Assembly (NCBI GenBank): GCA_016200005.1
Contig: JACQFP010000036.1
Coordinates: 1-64,000, forward strand
Direction: 5' to 3'
DNA length: 64,000 nt
DNA from: Verrucomicrobiota bacterium
Lineage (GTDB): Bacteria; Verrucomicrobiota; Verrucomicrobiia; Limisphaerales; PALSA-1396
Made by a program: the position numbers and the translations under genes. This document shows positions 59,842-64,000 of the stretch, in pieces (position 1 is the stretch's first letter; each line of letters starts with the position of its first letter). A model generated the notes under the pieces. It searched no databases, was not told the DNA's origin, and worked only from the letters and a program-made list of their open reading frames with translations.

Positions 59842-61230
59842 CTAACGCACCTTGACATCCACCGTGCCCTGCCGATAGCCGACCAGGTTACCCGCCCGCT
59901 GCGGCACCAGCACTGTCAGTCGCACGCGCTCGCCTTTTTTCTTGTCCGCCAGAATATCAGCCGCCGTCATCAGGTAGGTCGTGGTTTGTCCTTCGATGCC
60001 GGTGATCAGGAAACCGCTTTGCAACTTCGTCTGTTCCGTCGGCCCGCCTTTTTCCACGTCGGCAATCAACAGCCCCACCTTGCCTTTCACCCCCAGTGCC
60101 TGGACCAATTCGGGCGTGAGTTCCTGGACGTCGAGTCCCAGTTTGTCTTTGACCAACCGGCTCAACGGCAGCAACTGAATCGTCAATTTGCGATGATCAC
60201 CATTTTTTTGCGCGACGAGCAAGGTGGTCGGTTTAGTGCTGACGTTTAACATTTCATTGCATTCGATAAAACCTTTCGGCGTTTTGCCGTCCACCTGCAG
60301 AATCTGGTCGCCCACGCGCAACCCGGCCTGGCCGGCGGGGCTGTTCGGTTTCACAAAAGTGACTGTGGGCGGATACGGGCCGGCTTTGATCCGCGCGCCG
60401 AACCAGAGCGAATGGATCACTTCTGGAATAAAAATCTCCGAGAGCGCCTCGGTGACTTGCTTGATTGGAATCGCAAAGCCAATTCCTTGTCCTTCGCGAT
60501 AAACTGCGACGTTCAAACCGATGAGTTCGCCGCGCAAGTTGATAAGCGGGCCGCCGCTGTTGCCAGGATTGATCGCCGCGTCGGTCTGCAGCCAGTCGGC
60601 CACGTCCAACGGCTCGTCCTCTTTCGGCAGGCGACGATTCTTGGAACTCAGAATGCCGCGACTGACCGAGCCGCCCAGACCAAAAGGATTGCCCAACGCC
60701 AGCACCGTTTCCCCCAGCAGCAAATCATCATCGCGGGTGAACTTGACAGCCCGGAAGCGTTCGCCGGGTTTGGTTTTCAACTTGAGCAAGGCCACGTCAC
60801 TGCGGGTCGTGCCGACAATCGGCTCCGCTTCGTAGTCTTTGAATTGATTTCCATCGAACACTTTCACTGTGATGCGATTGGCCCGCCGCACGACGTGGAG
60901 GTTGGTGAGCACGTAGCCCTCTTCGTGAATGATAACTCCCGAACCGAGGCTGTATTCGGTGTTGGGCGGACGCCGCCGATAATACGGCCCCCAGAATTCG
61001 CGGAGCAATTCATCAAAGGGATCGCTGTATTCTACAATCGTTTCCGTCTGGATGTTCACCACACTGGGCATGACCCGTTCGACGGCCTCCACGGCGGCAT
61101 CCCGACGCACATCCACTTCCGCCGGGTGGACGCAGACCGTCCAGAGGCTGATCACCAGCAGCCAGGCGGTCAGTCGCCACTTTCGCGGCTGAACCCGCCG
61201 GGAATGTTCTCCCTCGGAAACCATGTTCAT
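59842..61230 (-). CDS. HtrA/Deg-type serine protease with two PDZ domains
   Basis: ATG at 61230 or 61224 (about 462 residues). A membrane-anchor-like stretch (LTAWLLVISLWTVCVHPAEV) leads to a trypsin-like domain with the triad His in TNLHVV, Asp in TTRSDVALLKL and Ser in NPGNSGGPLINLRGELIGL. Two PDZ domains follow (SPAGQAGLRVGDQILQVDGK; GPTEQTKLQSGFLITGIEG). It acts in the periplasm on misfolded envelope proteins. It is complete, unlike the decayed fragment at 9991-10455, and is not its parent judging by the different sequence. It is divergent from the DUF2851 gene. Confidence 0.93.
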   Translation of the reverse strand: MNMVSEGEHSRRVQPRKWRLTAWLLVISLWTVCVHPAEVDVRRDAAVEAVERVMPSVVNIQTETIVEYSDPFDELLREFWGPYYRRRPPNTEYSLGSGVIIHEEGYVLTNLHVVRRANRITVKVFDGNQFKDYEAEPIVGTTRSDVALLKLKTKPGERFRAVKFTRDDDLLLGETVLALGNPFGLGGSVSRGILSSKNRRLPKEDEPLDVADWLQTDAAINPGNSGGPLINLRGELIGLNVAVYREGQGIGFAIPIKQVTEALSEIFIPEVIHSLWFGARIKAGPYPPTVTFVKPNSPAGQAGLRVGDQILQVDGKTPKGFIECNEMLNVSTKPTTLLVAQKNGDHRKLTIQLLPLSRLVKDKLGLDVQELTPELVQALGVKGKVGLLIADVEKGGPTEQTKLQSGFLITGIEGQTTTYLMTAADILADKKKGERVRLTVLVPQRAGNLVGYRQGTVDVKVR

Positions 61231-61306
61231 ATTCAACACAAGAAACCCCGCGTGGGTTCATTAAATTGTTTCGCCGCGCGACTTCGAATGTTCGCGCGCA
61301 CGCGGC

Positions 61307-62806
<1,500 letters not shown>

Positions 62807-62840
62807 CAGCGGGGCTGCGGCAGGCGCAGCGCGACAATGA

Positions 62841-63539
62841 TCAGGCATCGATCTTTGCAAACGGATTGTTGGTAAATCCGGTCGCTTGTTCAGAAGCAGG
62901 CGGCAACGAAGCAGGTTCTTTCCGATTCGCGGTGATTTGCGAGTTGGGCGGACCCGGCTGGTCGTTTTCCTGGTGCGGATTTTTCGCCCGCTTGTTGCGC
63001 GGCAGTGGGCTGATCATGACGTTGATCGCCCGACCGACCAGCTTGGGCGTGAAATCGGGATGGCCATAGGCGGCCATTTCCTTGAGCGCCTTTTCAATCA
63101 CTTCAAAGCCGACTTCTGTGTGCGCCATTTCGCGACCGCGAAACTTCAACGCGACTTTCACCTTCATATCATCGCAAAGGAAATCGACAGCGTGGCTGAT
63201 TTTGACGCCGAGATCATGCGGATCAATCTTTGGGCTTAATTGAATCTCCTTCACCTTGTTGGCGTGCTGATGCTTTCTGGATTCGCGCTCCTTCTTGGCC
63301 TGTTCATAGCGGAACTTGCCGAAATCAACCAGCCGACACACGGGCGGAGTGGCATTGGGCGAAACCTCCACGAGATCCACCCCGTTGGCGCGCGCCTGGG
63401 TGAGGGCGTCGCCCAGGGTCAGGACGCCTAGTTGCTTGCCATCGACTCCGATGACCCGCACCTCGCGGGCACGGATTTTCCCATTGATCCTGACGAAAGC
63501 ACCAGTGGAGGAATTACGAGGCAGGAAAGGGCGGCTCAA
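62841..63539 (-). CDS. infC: Translation initiation factor IF-3
   Basis: I prefer the TTG at 63539 (232 residues), which follows a GGGGGTG ribosome site and puts the conserved NGKIRAREVRVIGVDGKQLG about 15 residues in; an ATG at 63596 is the alternative. IF-3 domains: the N-domain with DLVEVSPNATPPVCRLVDFG, the linker KFRYEQAKKERESRKHQ, and the C-domain with IDPHDLGVKISHAVDFL and KVALKFRGREMAHTEVGFEV. A disordered, Pro- and Gln-rich C-terminal tail of about 55 residues is a common feature in this phylum. IF-3 genes often use a rare start codon for autoregulation, which makes the TTG meaningful. Confidence 0.94.
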   Translation of the reverse strand: MSRPFLPRNSSTGAFVRINGKIRAREVRVIGVDGKQLGVLTLGDALTQARANGVDLVEVSPNATPPVCRLVDFGKFRYEQAKKERESRKHQHANKVKEIQLSPKIDPHDLGVKISHAVDFLCDDMKVKVALKFRGREMAHTEVGFEVIEKALKEMAAYGHPDFTPKLVGRAINVMISPLPRNKRAKNPHQENDQPGPPNSQITANRKEPASLPPASEQATGFTNNPFAKIDA

Positions 63540-63726
63540 GACACCCCCGTCGGTTGAAGCTTGTTCATGCGGCGATACTCGAACTGACTTTGGCAATTGG
63601 CCGGTAACTCATTCGACGGGAAACTAAGCCTGTCGCTCATGGTCTGCAAGCAAATAATTGCCCGAATTTTTTTGTGCAAACGAGGTTGCTTGTTCCGCCG
63701 GAATCAACCAATAAAGACGGCGCATC

Positions 63727-64000
63727 ATGGCATCGGAAATCTTCCAGGCCAGTCGTTGGACAAAGGGCAACTTCCTTTTTCCCACGCGCATTGAGGTCAC
63801 CGACAAGGCGGTGATCCGGCGCAAGCGTTCCTGGTTCAGCATTGATGAAATCAGCATCAGCATCCACAAGGTCGCTTCTGTCCACATCAAGACCGGCATC
63901 ATCTGGTCGGACATTCTGATCGAATCTTCCGGTGGGAGCGATCCGTTGAAAAGTCATGGGCATTCCAAAGGCGACGCGCGGCGTATCAAGGAACTGATTG
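63727..64000 (+). CDS. PH-domain-like small protein, 5' part (runs off the right edge)
   Basis: An ATG at 63727 opens 91 codons without a stop up to the edge: MASEIFQASRWTKGNFLFPT, then RIEVTDKAVIRRKRSWFSID, SISIHKVASVHIKTGIIWSD and a GDARRIKELI end. The alternating strands with a basic RRKRSWF turn and ILIESSGG resemble the bacterial PH-like domain of short membrane or stress proteins. Function unknown. It is divergent from infC across 187 bases that should hold both promoters. Confidence 0.75.
   Translation, partial: MASEIFQASRWTKGNFLFPTRIEVTDKAVIRRKRSWFSIDEISISIHKVASVHIKTGIIWSDILIESSGGSDPLKSHGHSKGDARRIKELI

Overview
The window looks like a chromosomal segment of a GC-rich member of the Verrucomicrobiota (PVC superphylum), probably Pedosphaera/Limisphaera-like. 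I infer this from the gene families: a DUF1549/DUF1553 protein with an embedded CxxCH motif, a very long N-terminal fusion to a GreA domain (as in Chlamydiae), a GldA/GldF/GldG-DUF4340 cluster, CysN-CysC fusion, DUF5069 and DUF2851 proteins, and from a high load of palindromic intergenic repeats. No rRNA, tRNA or CRISPR array was recognised.

Layout. 1-4.7 kb: the N-terminus of a GspE/PilB ATPase, two tandem TPR paralogues and a third TPR protein. 4.9-8 kb: two FtsX-type ABC permeases separated by a MazF-type toxin-antitoxin pair. 8.3-9.7 kb: a conserved protein of unknown role. 9.8-13.2 kb: accessory island with a decayed trypsin-like gene, a 576-residue protein of an uncharacterised family lying between inverted repeat blocks, and a second MazF-type pair. 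13.4-18.6 kb: assimilatory sulfate reduction operon cysI-cysH-cysD-cysNC, divergent from a cysteine desulfurase. 20-27.5 kb: GNAT acetyltransferase, a sugar operon (fucose-isomerase-like, rhamnulokinase, ribulokinase), thymidine phosphorylase coupled to a small membrane protein. 27.6-31.2 kb: fatty-acid genes fabD-fabG-acpP-fabF; fabI lies apart at 38.7 kb. 31.4-36.4 kb: CehA-type metallohydrolase, DUF1549/DUF1553 protein, SDR. 36.6-41.2 kb: Nudix hydrolase, two MFS transporters, FabI, a four-helix-bundle protein. 41.2-46 kb: RsmB, giant GreA, DUF5069, glyoxalase-like. 46.2-51.6 kb: outer-membrane-like protein, S9 peptidase, HD-domain protein, small secreted protein. 51.7-59.8 kb: a tight operon of ABC ATPase, permease, GldG-like, DUF4340 and AsmA-like proteins. 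59.8-64 kb: HtrA-type protease, DUF2851 protein, IF-3 and the start of a small-domain protein.

The most unusual signal is in the repeats. (1) Several families of palindromic elements are scattered between genes, and two of them sit in frame inside conserved enzymes, thymidine phosphorylase and FabD. (2) Exact tandem heptamer arrays (and nonamer arrays) recur, often as inverted pairs; they supply stop codons, enclose a four-helix-bundle gene, and lie inside rsmB and a DUF2851 gene. (3) Two inverted copies of a roughly 118-base element with 19-base terminal inverted repeats bracket the HD-domain gene. Together these suggest active small-repeat dissemination that sometimes remodels proteins.
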